In this document: positions 25,743 to 34,401 of the stretch, one piece after another | Layout of the letters: every line of letters starts with the position of its first letter | Numbering within the stretch: the first letter of the stretch is position 1 | NCBI RefSeq assembly: GCF_000526215.1 | Contig: NZ_JAFQ01000004.1 | Coordinates: 1-64,000, forward strand | Direction of reading: 5' to 3' | Length of the DNA stretch: 64,000 nucleotides | From: Nocardia sp. BMG51109 | GTDB taxonomy: Bacteria > Actinomycetota > Actinomycetes > Mycobacteriales > Mycobacteriaceae | Notes under the pieces: model-generated | What the model was told of the DNA's origin: nothing | Databases searched by the model: none | What the model saw: only the letters and a program-made list of their open reading frames with translations | Position numbers and translations under genes: made by a program

Positions 25743-26120
25743 GCGCCGGGCGCATTTCGAGAAGCATCAAGGCTCCGGATGGACGAGGCCATGGCGACGA
25801 GTCCGATCGGCTACTGCGTCGACCAGGTCGACTCGGCCGCGATGAGAGCCGACGTGGGTATCCACCACCGACCTCCCTGCTCGACGAGTACTTCGCCGCC
25901 TACCTCGGTGCCGCCGGAACGATTGCCGCATTGCGGCGACGTGCCGCACCGACCGGCCGCTGCTCTGGGCACCGCGCCACCGCGGTGGTGAGCCGGGGCC
26001 GATCCGCACCGGCAATGGTTGCTACCGTCGGGCGAGCAACACTCGAGGGCTTCACCGACGCCGAGGTGAGGCAACGGGGCGAATTCTGCAACGATCGGCT
26101 CGGCGTTGGGCACAGCAACC
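25743..26120. other. Interval without an assignable gene
   Basis: About 380 bases between the terpene cluster and the SGNH hydrolase. Several frames are open on both strands, but none shows a recognisable domain or a convincing ribosome site. A plus-strand stretch SLLDEYFAAYLGAAGTIAAL looks protein-like and may be a fragment. Confidence 0.4.
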
Positions 26121-27293
26121 ATGCACACCGAATACCACCGAATACCTCTCACCGCGGACATCGTGCGCGGCGCACTCGAACTGGAACGCACCGAGCGCGG
26201 TGTGCTCCCGCACCGGCTGCCGGCGCACGCCCGGTCTCGGTGCGACGATGGACAACTGGCCATGGCAGAGGCTCAGCCCTCCGGGGTACGACTCGCGTTT
26301 CGCAGCCGCGCAACCGCTATCGAGATCGACGCCGTGCGTACCAAGCGGGTCTACGTCGGTGTTCCGCCCCGACCGGACGGTGTATACGACCTCGTCGTCG
26401 ACGGCCGACTGACGGCCCAGTGCAGCGTGACCGGCGGCGACGTACTGACCATCGACATGACCGCCGGAACCGTCCGGACCCGCCGTGGTCCGGCCGGCAC
26501 CGTCCGCTTCGCGGATTTGCCCGCCGGCCTGAAGAACATCGAAATCTGGTTGCCGCACAACGAAACCACCGAACTCGTGGCCCTGCGCACCGACGCACCC
26601 GTCGAACCGGGATCGGCCCGGGACCGCCGGGTGTGGCTGCACCACGGCAGTTCGATCAGCCACGGATCCAACGCCGAGCACCCCACCGGAACCTGGCCCG
26701 CACTGGCGGCCGCGCTGGGCGGCGTCGAGCTGATCAACCTCGGCATGAGCGGCAGCGCGTTGCTCGATCCGTTCACCGCTCGCACGATGCGCGACACGCC
26801 CGCGGACCTGATCAGCGTCAAAATCGGTATCAACGTGGTCAACGCCGACCTGATGCGCCTGCGCGCCTTCGGGCCCGCGGTGCACGGTTTCCTCGACACC
26901 ATCCGCGATGGCCATCCCGACGCACCACTGCTGGTCGCCTCGGCCATCTACTGTCCTATCCACGAGGACACTCCGGGCCCGGGCGCCTTCGACGCCCACG
27001 CGCTCAGCGCCGGCGAGGTTCGGTTCCGGGCCACCGGAGACCCAGCCGAGCGTGCCGCCGGGAAGCTCACGTTGGGCGTCGTCCGGGAGGAACTGGCCCG
27101 CATCGTAGAGCAACGGGCCACCGAAGACCGGCGACTATACTATCTCGACGGACGAGACCTCTACGGCGAGAACGACTTCGGCGAACTACCGCTGCCCGAC
27201 GCACTCCATCCCGACCCCGCCACCCACCGCCGAATCGGTGAGCGTTTCGCCAAGCGGATCTTCGCGGCCGGCGGCCCCTTCAGCGAACGGTGA
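26121..27293 (+). CDS. SGNH/GDSL-type hydrolase with N-terminal beta domain
   Basis: 390 residues. The N-terminal 150 residues are beta-rich (VYVGVPPRPDGVYDLVVDGR). The catalytic domain starts at RRVWLHHGSSISHGSN, carrying the nucleophile Ser in a G-x-S block, then INLGMSGSALLDPF with the oxyanion Gly, KIGINVVNAD with the block III Asn, and PDALHPDPATHRR with the D-x-x-H dyad. It is an esterase or carbohydrate deacetylase. No signal peptide is visible. The ATG at 26121 is used; a TTG at 26106 is the only alternative nearby. Confidence 0.82.
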   Translation: MHTEYHRIPLTADIVRGALELERTERGVLPHRLPAHARSRCDDGQLAMAEAQPSGVRLAFRSRATAIEIDAVRTKRVYVGVPPRPDGVYDLVVDGRLTAQCSVTGGDVLTIDMTAGTVRTRRGPAGTVRFADLPAGLKNIEIWLPHNETTELVALRTDAPVEPGSARDRRVWLHHGSSISHGSNAEHPTGTWPALAAALGGVELINLGMSGSALLDPFTARTMRDTPADLISVKIGINVVNADLMRLRAFGPAVHGFLDTIRDGHPDAPLLVASAIYCPIHEDTPGPGAFDAHALSAGEVRFRATGDPAERAAGKLTLGVVREELARIVEQRATEDRRLYYLDGRDLYGENDFGELPLPDALHPDPATHRRIGERFAKRIFAAGGPFSER

Positions 27294-27403
27294 ATCTCGA
27301 GTAGCCGCATATCGAGCGCAGCGAGACTCCCTTTCGAAGAAGCCGATACAAACCAGAACGCAAAACCGTGGGGTTCCGCGAGGTCGGGTCGAAACACTAT
27401 AAA

Positions 27404-27430
27404 TCAGGCCCGGTTCAAAACCGGGCCTGA
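27404..27430 (-). terminator. Perfect 12 bp hairpin at the left edge of the island
   Basis: TCAGGCCCGGTT and AACCGGGCCTGA form a perfect stem with a three-base loop. On the minus strand it is followed by TTTATAGTGTTT, as expected for a terminator acting leftward. Confidence 0.65.
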
Positions 27431-27548
27431 CCAGCATGTCGTGAGTGGGCCTAACGCTCCACAACCCGAACTCTCTCACGGCGGAAGGGCCGGAGATCCG
27501 GATCAAGCCTGTCGGTACCCGCCGGATGGCGTCGGGCGGTGATCGTTG

Positions 27549-27743
27549 ATGGCCGAAGAGATCATCGCCGGGTTGACCCCGTTGCAGGACGATGGGCTGG
27601 CGTGTGTGGTCTGCGGGGCCGACTATCTCCGCGTCCGCGTTCCACACGTCCCGGTCGACAGATCGGTGACCGGTTCGCAGGTATTCGCCTGCGCCTCTTG
27701 CCCTCTGCCCGACACGCAGCGCGCGGGAGGTGCGCTGCAATGA
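27549..27743 (+). CDS. Small zinc-ribbon protein
   Basis: 64 residues with CVVCGADYL and CASCPLP, two CxxC pairs about 30 residues apart, forming a zinc ribbon. Small proteins of this kind are common beside DUF2637 genes in actinomycete integrative elements. The stop overlaps the next start (ATGA). No function is known. Confidence 0.65.
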   Translation: MAEEIIAGLTPLQDDGLACVVCGADYLRVRVPHVPVDRSVTGSQVFACASCPLPDTQRAGGALQ

Positions 27744-28426
27744 GCATCACGACCTCGGCCCGGCGCGACCGGGCGTTGTATTTACAGTGCGCCTGTACCG
27801 CGCTCGTCGCGGTCGGCGCTGCATATGCCTCATACCGGCACGGCCGGGCGTTCGCGCTGCGCTTCGGCGCGGACGAGGCGACGGCCGGTATTTGGCCGTT
27901 GATCGTGGACGGGTTGCTGATGGTGGCGACAGTCGAGCTGTGGAAGACCGGCCACAGTCGGCACGCGGACGGCCGGTGGACAGCGTGGGTGGCGTTCGTG
28001 TTCGGAATCTGCCTGTCGCTGTGCGCAAACATCGCCGCAGCGCCGGTGCTGAGCGTGTTCAGCGTCGCCGTGGCAGCGTGCCCGCCGCTGGCGCTGTTGC
28101 TCGCGGTTGAACTGCTCAATCGCGCGCTGAAACGGCACCACATCGAGACCACGGACAACACCGAGACCGCCAACGAGACCGACGAGACGGACGAGACCAC
28201 GAGGGCGACTGAACCTGTCGTACGTCTCGCAGCTGTCCCGGCCGGGTCCCTCCCGTCGGCCGGGCCGACTGCTGAGCAGCGCATGTGGGTGTACTACGTG
28301 ACCGAGCGTTCGAAAGGGCGCATACCGACCGGCGCGGAGCTGGATCGGATCGCGGGTACGAACAACTACGGCCGCAGGGTGTTACGACAGTGGAAAATGT
28401 CGGACAGGCTGCTGTCGGCGGTCTAG
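27740..28426 (+). CDS. DUF2637 membrane protein (mobile-element associated)
   Basis: 228 residues with four hydrophobic segments in the first 130 residues (ALYLQCACTALVAVGAAYAS, then IWPLIVDGLLMVATVELW, AWVAFVFGICLSLCANIAAA and a further segment near 110-130). A Thr/Glu/Asp-rich linker (ETTDNTETANETDETDET) follows, then a C-terminal segment (TGAELDRIAGTNNYGRRVLRQW) that looks like a winged-helix DNA-binding tail. DUF2637 proteins are hallmarks of actinomycete ICEs and plasmids, where related proteins aid spread of the element in mycelium. Translationally coupled to the zinc-ribbon gene. Confidence 0.82.
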   Translation: MSITTSARRDRALYLQCACTALVAVGAAYASYRHGRAFALRFGADEATAGIWPLIVDGLLMVATVELWKTGHSRHADGRWTAWVAFVFGICLSLCANIAAAPVLSVFSVAVAACPPLALLLAVELLNRALKRHHIETTDNTETANETDETDETTRATEPVVRLAAVPAGSLPSAGPTAEQRMWVYYVTERSKGRIPTGAELDRIAGTNNYGRRVLRQWKMSDRLLSAV

Positions 28427-28461
28427 TGAATGCCGCCAAGAACCCTGAGGGGCATCCCCGG

Positions 28462-28935
28462 TTACCCCAGGTATGGGGTGCCCCGGAATCCGGTGTGGTG
28501 CTGCAACCGCAGCCGCACAGTCGGGTGTACCGGCAACGATTCGAGTTCACCGAGGCTGAGGAACTTAACCGAGGTCGACTCGTGCGACACGGTGATTTGC
28601 CCACCGGTCACCCGGCCGTAGTAGACCACCGCGAACTCTTGCCGAACCTCCCCGTCCTCGTATGCGATCACGTGCTCCGGGTCAGTATAGATACCGAGTA
28701 GTCCGGCTATTTCGATATCCAGCCCGGTTTCTTCCCGAGTCTCACGGATCGCACACTCCGAGAGGGTTTCCCCTACTTCCATGATTCCACCGGGCAACGA
28801 CCAGTTGCCTGAATCTCCACGCCGTTGCATGAGAACACGGCCGGAGCCGTCTACGACCAGGGCGGAGGCCCCCGGCTTCAGTGAGTTGGGTTCCGGTGCG
28901 TCCGGGTCCCGGTAGTAGTCACGCCGTGAGCCCAC
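28462..28935 (-). CDS. Nudix hydrolase
   Basis: 157 residues with the complete Nudix box GGIMEVGETLSECAIRETRE followed by ETG (pattern Gx5Ex7REuxEExGu) near residues 62-84. It hydrolyses a nucleoside diphosphate linked to another moiety. The GTG start at 28935 overlaps the stop of the XRE regulator by 17 bases. Nudix-box proteins such as Pif of pSAM2 occur in actinomycete integrative elements. Base composition is less GC-rich than the flanking chromosome, consistent with transfer. Confidence 0.85.
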   Translation of the reverse strand: MGSRRDYYRDPDAPEPNSLKPGASALVVDGSGRVLMQRRGDSGNWSLPGGIMEVGETLSECAIRETREETGLDIEIAGLLGIYTDPEHVIAYEDGEVRQEFAVVYYGRVTGGQITVSHESTSVKFLSLGELESLPVHPTVRLRLQHHTGFRGTPYLG

Positions 28936-29707
28936 GGGAACCCCCCTCGGTGGCGTAAGGCACCGTGGTCTGCCATATCTGCTCGAACTGATCAGAGAAC
29001 GACTCGAATATCCCGTGAGGAGACAACCGACGTAGGTGCAAGGCTGTGTGCTGGTATCCACGGGCACGGAACAAGTACGGGGTAACGATCATCTCGTCAT
29101 CGAACCTGAACACCGAGTTGTACAAGTGGGTCGAGTGCAGCCCTACCCGGCACCCTGGGGTATCCGGCAACGGTCCGAGCATGGACAAAGCGTTGCGTAT
29201 CCGCCCAGGTAGTGTCCCGTTCATCTGTTCCAGCGTGTCTCGCTCCATGACGTGATCACAGTCCGGGTCGGCGAATCCTAGCCGTACTTCGCACCCGGCA
29301 AGGCATTTGGCCGCTATCATCTCGGAGGCTTCAGGCAACAGCTCAAGCACGAACGGGTAAGCGTAGCCCATGATGTCTATCCGCTGAGTTGCCTTGTGTA
29401 CCAATGAAATCCATAGATCGTTCGGTATCTCGGCACGGTGTGCGTAAGCGCCTATAACCTCTGCGGTAGCCGGTGCCCCCGCTCGAGTATCCGGGCGTGC
29501 GGCAGGCCACAACGTCTCTTCGGTCTCTCCTAGTAGCTCAGCTACCCGCACTCGTGTCCGGCGGTGTGGTACCCGACCGGCAAGCCACCGGTTCACTGTC
29601 TTCACGTCTACGCCTGCCTTGTCGGCTAGCTCCGCAGAGCTAAGCCCTGATCTGTGGATGGCCGTCTCTAGCCTCTGCTGAGCCATACCCGTAAGGCTAG
29701 AGGACAT
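28919..29707 (-). CDS. XRE-family transcriptional regulator
   Basis: 262 residues. An N-terminal helix-turn-helix (LSSAELADKAGVDVKTVNRWLAGRVPH) is followed by a larger domain that includes WISLVHKATQRIDIMGYAY and a histidine-rich segment (GLHSTHLYNSVFRFDDEMIV), reminiscent of the phospholipase-D-like domain often attached to such regulators. The start at 29707 sits four bases from a long palindrome (29711-29739), suggesting autoregulation. It is co-translated with the Nudix gene; this pair recurs in actinomycete mobile elements. Codon use is less GC-biased than in chromosomal neighbours. Confidence 0.8.
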   Translation of the reverse strand: MSSSLTGMAQQRLETAIHRSGLSSAELADKAGVDVKTVNRWLAGRVPHRRTRVRVAELLGETEETLWPAARPDTRAGAPATAEVIGAYAHRAEIPNDLWISLVHKATQRIDIMGYAYPFVLELLPEASEMIAAKCLAGCEVRLGFADPDCDHVMERDTLEQMNGTLPGRIRNALSMLGPLPDTPGCRVGLHSTHLYNSVFRFDDEMIVTPYLFRARGYQHTALHLRRLSPHGIFESFSDQFEQIWQTTVPYATEGGSRGLTA

Positions 29708-29710
29708 TCA

Positions 29711-29739
29711 GGACGTTTGAAGTGTCTTCCGAAACGTCC
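29711..29739. promoter_or_regulatory. Palindromic operator candidate for the XRE regulator
   Basis: GGACGTTT (29711-29718) and AAACGTCC (29732-29739) are perfect inverted arms, with GAAG and CTTC as inner inverted arms. It lies between the divergent XRE gene and the gene at 29876 and directly abuts the XRE start. Confidence 0.5.
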
Positions 29740-29875
29740 CCAGCACAGTTCTAGCGTCCCTCGGTTACTCATACCTTCGGTCCAAGCCCCTGGGCCGGTT
29801 GCCTACTCACCGGTCCGGGGTGCGAACCAAGTGGACCGACTACAGGTGCCTGCCAAAGTCACCTAGGGAGAATTC

Positions 29876-30497
29876 ATGCTGATAAGGAAACTGTCAGAGC
29901 GAAGGCAATCAGCGACTCTGCCCACAGTCGACCCCCGGCCGGCATCGATCGGCCTGTTGCGTCCCGACGTGTCGGGACTGGACGGGCCTCGTCGCGCGGT
30001 CGCGCTACGCCGCCACGCGGAATCGGTACTGGGATACCGGTACATCTACACCATGCGGCCTCCCGCCGACGTGGCCGATCCGGTCGGGTACGCCCTGAAC
30101 TTCGTGGTCGGCACGAACCTGACGCTGGCGGCTCTGGTGGTATTCGACCTGACCACGGTCGATCATTCGCCCGCGCGGGTGTGCGAGGTGTGCGACCTCG
30201 AAACCGTGTGCCCGCCGGAAACCTGGGCGCGCGTCCCACTGGCCGATCCGGACGCACACGGGTTCCCCGACCATCGGTTGTCGGTCGACGAGGCCGTCCG
30301 GACCATGCAGGTGCACATCGACTGCTCGGTCCTGCGCTGTCCCCCGTAAGTTCACCGCCCACGGCCGGCTGGTGGCCGCTGGGCGGTTGGTGCCCTCTGC
30401 CACGACTGCCGAGGACCGTGCCCGTGAGCGCGGTATCCCCGTACCTCCGGATGCCGTGTCCGCCGGTGGTGTCGCGTTGCTGGCCGAGACCACGTAA
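29876..30497 (+). pseudogene. Hypothetical island protein, split by a frameshift in a C run
   Basis: Starts MLIRKLSERRQSATLPTVD at an ATG with GGGAGA upstream. The first frame stops at 30349 after HIDCSVLRCPP. If one C of the run CCCCC at 30343-30347 is removed, the protein continues as RKFTAHGRLVAAGRLVPSAT and on to LLAETT at 30497, giving about 206 residues. The extension looks like the natural C-terminus of this class of actinomycete mobile-element hypotheticals. Function unknown. Whether the frameshift is real or a base-calling error cannot be decided here. Confidence 0.6.
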
Positions 30498-30523
30498 CCG
30501 GTTGTGCGGCCAGGGATTCCGGT

Positions 30524-30799
30524 ATGGGCGACGGCGAGCACTGGACAGAGATCGACGGACTACAGGCGCTGTGGCGTTCCACGCACGACACCAGCAGAGA
30601 GATCGAGGTGATGACCGTGCACGACACTCGCGAGGACCCGGTGATCGATGTGACCTTCCCGCTGGGCACCGATCTGGCCGACGCCCGCGAGCGGCAACCG
30701 GAATGGGAACGCTTGTGGGACAAGATCCGCCGCGAGTTCTGGCACGAATACAACCCCGCCGCCCGTCGCCCGCGTGCGATCGAGAGCCGGCGCCATTGA
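30524..30799 (+). CDS. Hypothetical island protein
   Basis: 91 residues, acidic N-terminal half and basic C-terminus (LWDKIRREFWHEYNPAARRP). No domain recognised. It is followed by a TTG-started reading frame that overlaps its stop codon, suggesting a small operon. Confidence 0.5.
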   Translation: MGDGEHWTEIDGLQALWRSTHDTSREIEVMTVHDTREDPVIDVTFPLGTDLADARERQPEWERLWDKIRREFWHEYNPAARRPRAIESRRH

Positions 30800-31017
30800 G
30801 CATCGACGACTACATGCAGTGGGCGGTGGTGACCATCAGCGGTTCCTGCGACCGCCACCCCGGTCCGTGCCCGACCGGTGTGTGGGGACCGTACTCCACT
30901 CTGACCGACGCCGAATCGGCCGCCGCGTGGACCACACCGGCGCTTGTGCCGCATCTGGTGCCGTACTGGCCCCGCGACCATCGTTCCCGACCGCTACCAC
31001 CGGCATCACCCAACTGA
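30796..31017 (+). CDS. Hypothetical island protein with TTG start
   Basis: 73 residues from TTG at 30796, which overlaps the previous stop as TTGA. The sequence opens MSIDDYMQWAVVTISGSCDR and is rich in Trp, Pro and Cys. The overlap and the sensible composition support it; no family is recognised. Confidence 0.45.
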   Translation: MSIDDYMQWAVVTISGSCDRHPGPCPTGVWGPYSTLTDAESAAAWTTPALVPHLVPYWPRDHRSRPLPPASPN

Positions 31018-31120
31018 CATCGACCCACCTACCACATCGCCCGGTTCCGAGCGGTTCCCGAGCACCGCATATAGCAGTGCCCGTGCTCTTACCCGGGCCG
31101 GTTCCGCTTCACCCAGAGGC

Positions 31121-31714
31121 ATGAATACCTATGGGCAACAACGACTTACGATTGAAGGGACCAAACACCCGGTGACAACGATCCCGTGCCCTCCGGTGGA
31201 ATCGCGAGAGGACTCGTGCGCCACCATGATGAACAGCTACGACGCAACAGGCGTGTTTCCGATGTTCTTCGGGTTCGAATATCACCCGGGGCAAGCGATA
31301 CTCATTCACCCGTTCGCGCTACCGGCCGAGGGGCAGCACGCGGCAGCCGTGCTGGTGCAGCAGTCCGCGGAGCTGATCAACAACGGCGTCCGGTGCTGGG
31401 GCCTGGGATTGATGGTCGACGGCTTCTCCCGCGTCGACAGACACGACAACGGTCAGCATCGGCTGACCATGACCGACACCGACGACTCGGCGATCACGGG
31501 GCTGGTGGTCGACATACACGGCAATAGCTACCACGCGGTGATGCCCCGCGACTCGACCGACAACTTCGGCGTGCACTACATGCCGTCGGCCGGCCATCGC
31601 AGGACGGTGCTGTCGGCCGATCTCACGGTCATGACACTGGAGGCCAGCGCGCGGGCTCTGCCGGAGTTGTGGCGACGGCACGGCCCCGGTGCCGCACACA
31701 CGGAACGGAATTGA
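31121..31714 (+). CDS. Hypothetical island protein
   Basis: 197 residues if started at ATG 31121; a start at ATG 31226 (MMNSYDATGVFPMFFGF) would give 162 residues and has GAGAGG upstream. The core is a mixed alpha/beta sequence with AVLVQQSAELINNGVRCWGL and LTVMTLEASARALPELWRRH. No known family is recognised. It is followed 13 bases later by another small gene. Confidence 0.55.
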   Translation: MNTYGQQRLTIEGTKHPVTTIPCPPVESREDSCATMMNSYDATGVFPMFFGFEYHPGQAILIHPFALPAEGQHAAAVLVQQSAELINNGVRCWGLGLMVDGFSRVDRHDNGQHRLTMTDTDDSAITGLVVDIHGNSYHAVMPRDSTDNFGVHYMPSAGHRRTVLSADLTVMTLEASARALPELWRRHGPGAAHTERN

Positions 31715-31727
31715 AGGGTCACCGTCG

Positions 31728-31946
31728 ATGCCGATCACCGATTACATGTGGCCGGATGATCCGGATCGTGACCGCGCCTTGCTGATCGAAAAGCGCGCGG
31801 CGAGAGCTGGATTCGGGATGGATCGCAAGATCGCGGAACCGGGCGCGACGGGACCCGACGGATTCCGGCTGTACGACCCCGCAACGGGATACGAGTTCGT
31901 TCGCTCCCGGTATCTCGAAGATCTCGAGAAGTATCTGATCGGCTAG
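31728..31946 (+). CDS. Small hypothetical island protein
   Basis: 72 residues starting MPITDYMWPDDPDRDRALLI and ending YEFVRSRYLEDLEKYLIG. Highly charged and probably soluble. Same strand and close spacing to the preceding gene. No recognised domain. Confidence 0.5.
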   Translation: MPITDYMWPDDPDRDRALLIEKRAARAGFGMDRKIAEPGATGPDGFRLYDPATGYEFVRSRYLEDLEKYLIG

Positions 31947-32309
31947 TACCAATGCCGCGCCAAGACGACGAACACTACGGGTACGAGATACGACAGTCAT
32001 GACAACTCCCTCACGGCGTGAAATAGCTTGTGCCACAACACTGGAAACACCCTCTGGAGCATTACTGGAACAATTCTGAAATCAGCCGAGGGGCCCGAAC
32101 CGCAATCATCGCGACCACAACCCGCCCACCCCTGCGTCGATCTTTGCTGTCGCCGTACACCATCCTGCTGGGCTCAACCTCGTCGCGACTGCATCGTCGG
32201 CGACCTGACGTTGAAGTTCCCTCTGCGACAATAGACAAGGCACCTGTCCGCGTTGCGAATCGTCGCGAAACATCGCTCGGCCTCCGTCCCGGTCCGTGAT
32301 CCCGGGTGG
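31947..32309. other. Intergenic region of the island, nothing assigned
   Basis: About 360 bases between convergent genes with lower GC than the surroundings in its first half. No coding frame with a recognisable product, RNA or repeat is seen. Confidence 0.5.
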
Positions 32310-33548
32310 TCAGGTGTCCGCCGTGGATATTCGCCGCCAGTGCTCGGCCTGCTCGGTGCGACCGAGCCGCGTCAGGCAATCGGCGAGATAGCCGACCGCA
32401 GCAGACTCACCGGCTTCGGCCGCCATCTGCAGCGGGTATACGGCCTCGGCGTACAGATAGCAGGAATGCAACCATTCACCCAGGCAGCGAGCCGAGGCGG
32501 AGTCGTTCATCGCCACCCCGCGCCGCAGATACGGTTCCGACTCGGGAAGCAAACCCGACTGGTACAACGCGACGCCATACGCGTATTCGGCGCGCGGATG
32601 ACCCGCCTCCATCGCGCCCTTGAACCAGCCCATAGCTCTCAGCGGGTCCGGATCCCCCAGGCTCCCACCGCATTTCAGCAGGACCAGACCGAGCTGGTAA
32701 GCGGCTTCTGGGTCGCCGTCCTGTGCGCGTCGCAGAAATCTGTCCTCCGCGCTCCGGTGCATCTGCTGGAGCGCCAAGATCTCGGCGTCGGGATCAGGGG
32801 TGGCGAGGTTGGCCAGCTCGTATGCTTCGGGATCACGACGCCGCAGCAGCAAATCGTCGAGCATCCGCTGCGCGTACTCATGCCCGTGCGCGATGGCCTG
32901 CCGGTACAGCTTTTCGGCTCGATCCCACTGCTTGCCACGCACGAGAATAGCGCCGAGTCCACCGACCGCTCGCGGGTGACCACCCGCCTTGATCGCTGCC
33001 AAATACCAACGCGCGGCTTGGCGTTCGTTCCCCTCCGACTTCCACATCTCGCCGAGAAAAACCAGAGCATCAATATGGCCGGCCGCACCGGCTCGCTGGA
33101 ACCAGAACTTGGCATCGGATGGGAAATCGTACTTGTAGAGCAGGCACGCCAGGGGGTAGCTGGTGGTTTTGTCACGGATGTCGTGCTTGCGCATCAGCTG
33201 CTGGAGATGACCGAGGAAGCGATCGAGATCAGGAATGTCGGGAGGTTCGTCAAGGTAATCACGCCACAGCAGATCGACCAGCCCCTGCGCGCACCGCTCA
33301 TCTCCCGAATCCCGAATTCTGGCAAGGCAATCCGCGATGTCGACTCGTTGATATTCTTCCCGATCAAGGTTTCGCCCGAAGTGATAACTGAAGGATTCCA
33401 GCGGGCGGTCCCGGAACGTGTCGCGCGGCGGCCTGCCCGTGCGTGCGTCGCGCTCACCCAGATCGCTGACATACAGCAGCCACGGATCGGCCGGTGGCCG
33501 CTCGTAGTGGTCGTACATGCGGGGATCGAACAGCGGATCATGCTCCAC
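32310..33548 (-). CDS. Tetratricopeptide/Sel1-repeat protein
   Basis: 412 residues made of Sel1/TPR-like helical hairpins, recognisable as AKFWFQRAGAAGHIDALVFL, ARWYLAAIKAGGHPRAVGGL, AEKLYRQAIAHGHEYAQRML, AMGWFKGAMEAGHPRAEYAY and AVYPLQMAAEAGESAAVGYL. Such solenoids mediate protein-protein contacts. The N-terminal 140 residues lack repeats. Its start overlaps the end of the gene upstream (33538) by 11 bases, so the two act together, perhaps as an effector and its partner, but no toxin or immunity motif is visible. Confidence 0.75.
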   Translation of the reverse strand: MEHDPLFDPRMYDHYERPPADPWLLYVSDLGERDARTGRPPRDTFRDRPLESFSYHFGRNLDREEYQRVDIADCLARIRDSGDERCAQGLVDLLWRDYLDEPPDIPDLDRFLGHLQQLMRKHDIRDKTTSYPLACLLYKYDFPSDAKFWFQRAGAAGHIDALVFLGEMWKSEGNERQAARWYLAAIKAGGHPRAVGGLGAILVRGKQWDRAEKLYRQAIAHGHEYAQRMLDDLLLRRRDPEAYELANLATPDPDAEILALQQMHRSAEDRFLRRAQDGDPEAAYQLGLVLLKCGGSLGDPDPLRAMGWFKGAMEAGHPRAEYAYGVALYQSGLLPESEPYLRRGVAMNDSASARCLGEWLHSCYLYAEAVYPLQMAAEAGESAAVGYLADCLTRLGRTEQAEHWRRISTADT

Positions 33549-34092
33549 CAGCCCATTCTGGCACCTGTTGCCGCAGGTTTCGAATTACAAAGTCCTGCAA
33601 TGCAGTGCATGGCGCCGGAGCCCAACGACGCGGGTCCTCGACCTCGATATCCCAGTACACGATTTCTTCCGCGGCATGACGAGGGCACCCTGGGACAGTG
33701 ACGATCGTGTCGTCGTCGAAGATCCGAACCCGCACACGGACATCGCCACCCGCACACGGCGAGTACCCCCAACGCCGGCGGTACAGGTTCTCCCCAGCCC
33801 CCAGCAGACATCCTCGGCTGTGCACAGCTTCACACACCATGAACAGGTAGTCGGAAGCCTCGACAGCCGGATTGACACGGTCGTACAGCGGCCCGTCGGT
33901 GATCCGCCGCAACCCGCCCAGCCTCGAGTCCACCCAGCGTGCGAGATTGACGGTCGTCCACTCCACATACGCGATATCGGCATCTTCGCGCACTCGCTCC
34001 GCATCGGCGCGCACCGCGCCAACCGTGTCCCGGAACTCCTCGTACAACTCGCTCTGAGTCACCCGGTCTCGCTGCCAGTAAGGCACGACCAC
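33538..34092 (-). CDS. Hypothetical protein coupled to the Sel1-repeat gene
   Basis: 184 residues if started at GTG 34092 (MVVPYWQRDRVTQSEL). The frame stays open upstream to 34245 but there it reads through a terminator hairpin and the tRNA-Ala gene, so those codons are rejected. The N-terminal half is helical and charged, and the rest is beta-rich (VRVRVRIFDDDTIVTVPGC). No domain recognised. It is the first gene inside the island next to the tRNA. Confidence 0.6.
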   Translation of the reverse strand: MVVPYWQRDRVTQSELYEEFRDTVGAVRADAERVREDADIAYVEWTTVNLARWVDSRLGGLRRITDGPLYDRVNPAVEASDYLFMVCEAVHSRGCLLGAGENLYRRRWGYSPCAGGDVRVRVRIFDDDTIVTVPGCPRHAAEEIVYWDIEVEDPRRWAPAPCTALQDFVIRNLRQQVPEWAGGA

Positions 34093-34164
34093 TGTCGTCG
34101 GCTTCAGCCTGGCCGACTTACGAAACCGAAAACGTGGGGTTTCTGCGGGGCCCGGCCAAATAAA

Positions 34165-34201
34165 ACAGGTCAGGACCGACATATTACCAGCCCTGACCTG
34201 T
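34165..34201 (-). terminator. Rho-independent terminator downstream of tRNA-Ala
   Basis: ACAGGTCAGG and CCTGACCTGT form a perfect 10 bp stem with a 17-base loop. On the minus strand the stem is followed by TTTATTT. It lies nine bases past the tRNA 3' end. Confidence 0.8.
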
Positions 34202-34209
34202 GGCTTCTG

Positions 34210-34282
34210 TGGAGCTAAGGGGACTCGAACCCCTGACCCCCACACTGCCAGTGTGGTGCGCTACCAGCTGCGCCATAGCCCC
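34210..34282 (-). tRNA. tRNA-Ala (anticodon GGC)
   Basis: The minus strand reads GGGGCTATGGCGCAGCTGG at the 5' end. The anticodon arm is CCACA-CTGGCAG-TGTGG with anticodon GGC, the T arm contains GGTTCGAGTCC, and the acceptor stem GGGGCTA pairs with TAGCTCC (one G-T pair) with discriminator A. 73 nt; CCA is not encoded. The accessory island starts directly at its 3' side, as expected for a tRNA used as an integration target. Confidence 0.95.
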
Positions 34283-34401
34283 ATATTCATTTCGGTGCCG
34301 CCGGGGCGCTCCCCGATGGCCTCCACGAAGTTACACCACCCCTGTTCACGGAACCAAATCGCCTGGGCAGGCGGACTGGTGGATGTGGTGTTCGAGGAGT
34401 A

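Noticed and set aside
25811..26263. 150-codon minus-strand frame between the terpene and SGNH genes
   Set aside because: Its first half is antisense to the SGNH hydrolase gene and the rest shows no domain or ribosome site.
27404..27430. tRNA fragment or second tRNA-Ala copy at the island's left edge
   Set aside because: The hairpin is a perfect stem without T-arm or anticodon features; it is better read as a terminator.
34093..34245. N-terminal extension of the gene at 33538
   Set aside because: The extra codons run through the tRNA-Ala 3' part and its terminator, so they are not coding.
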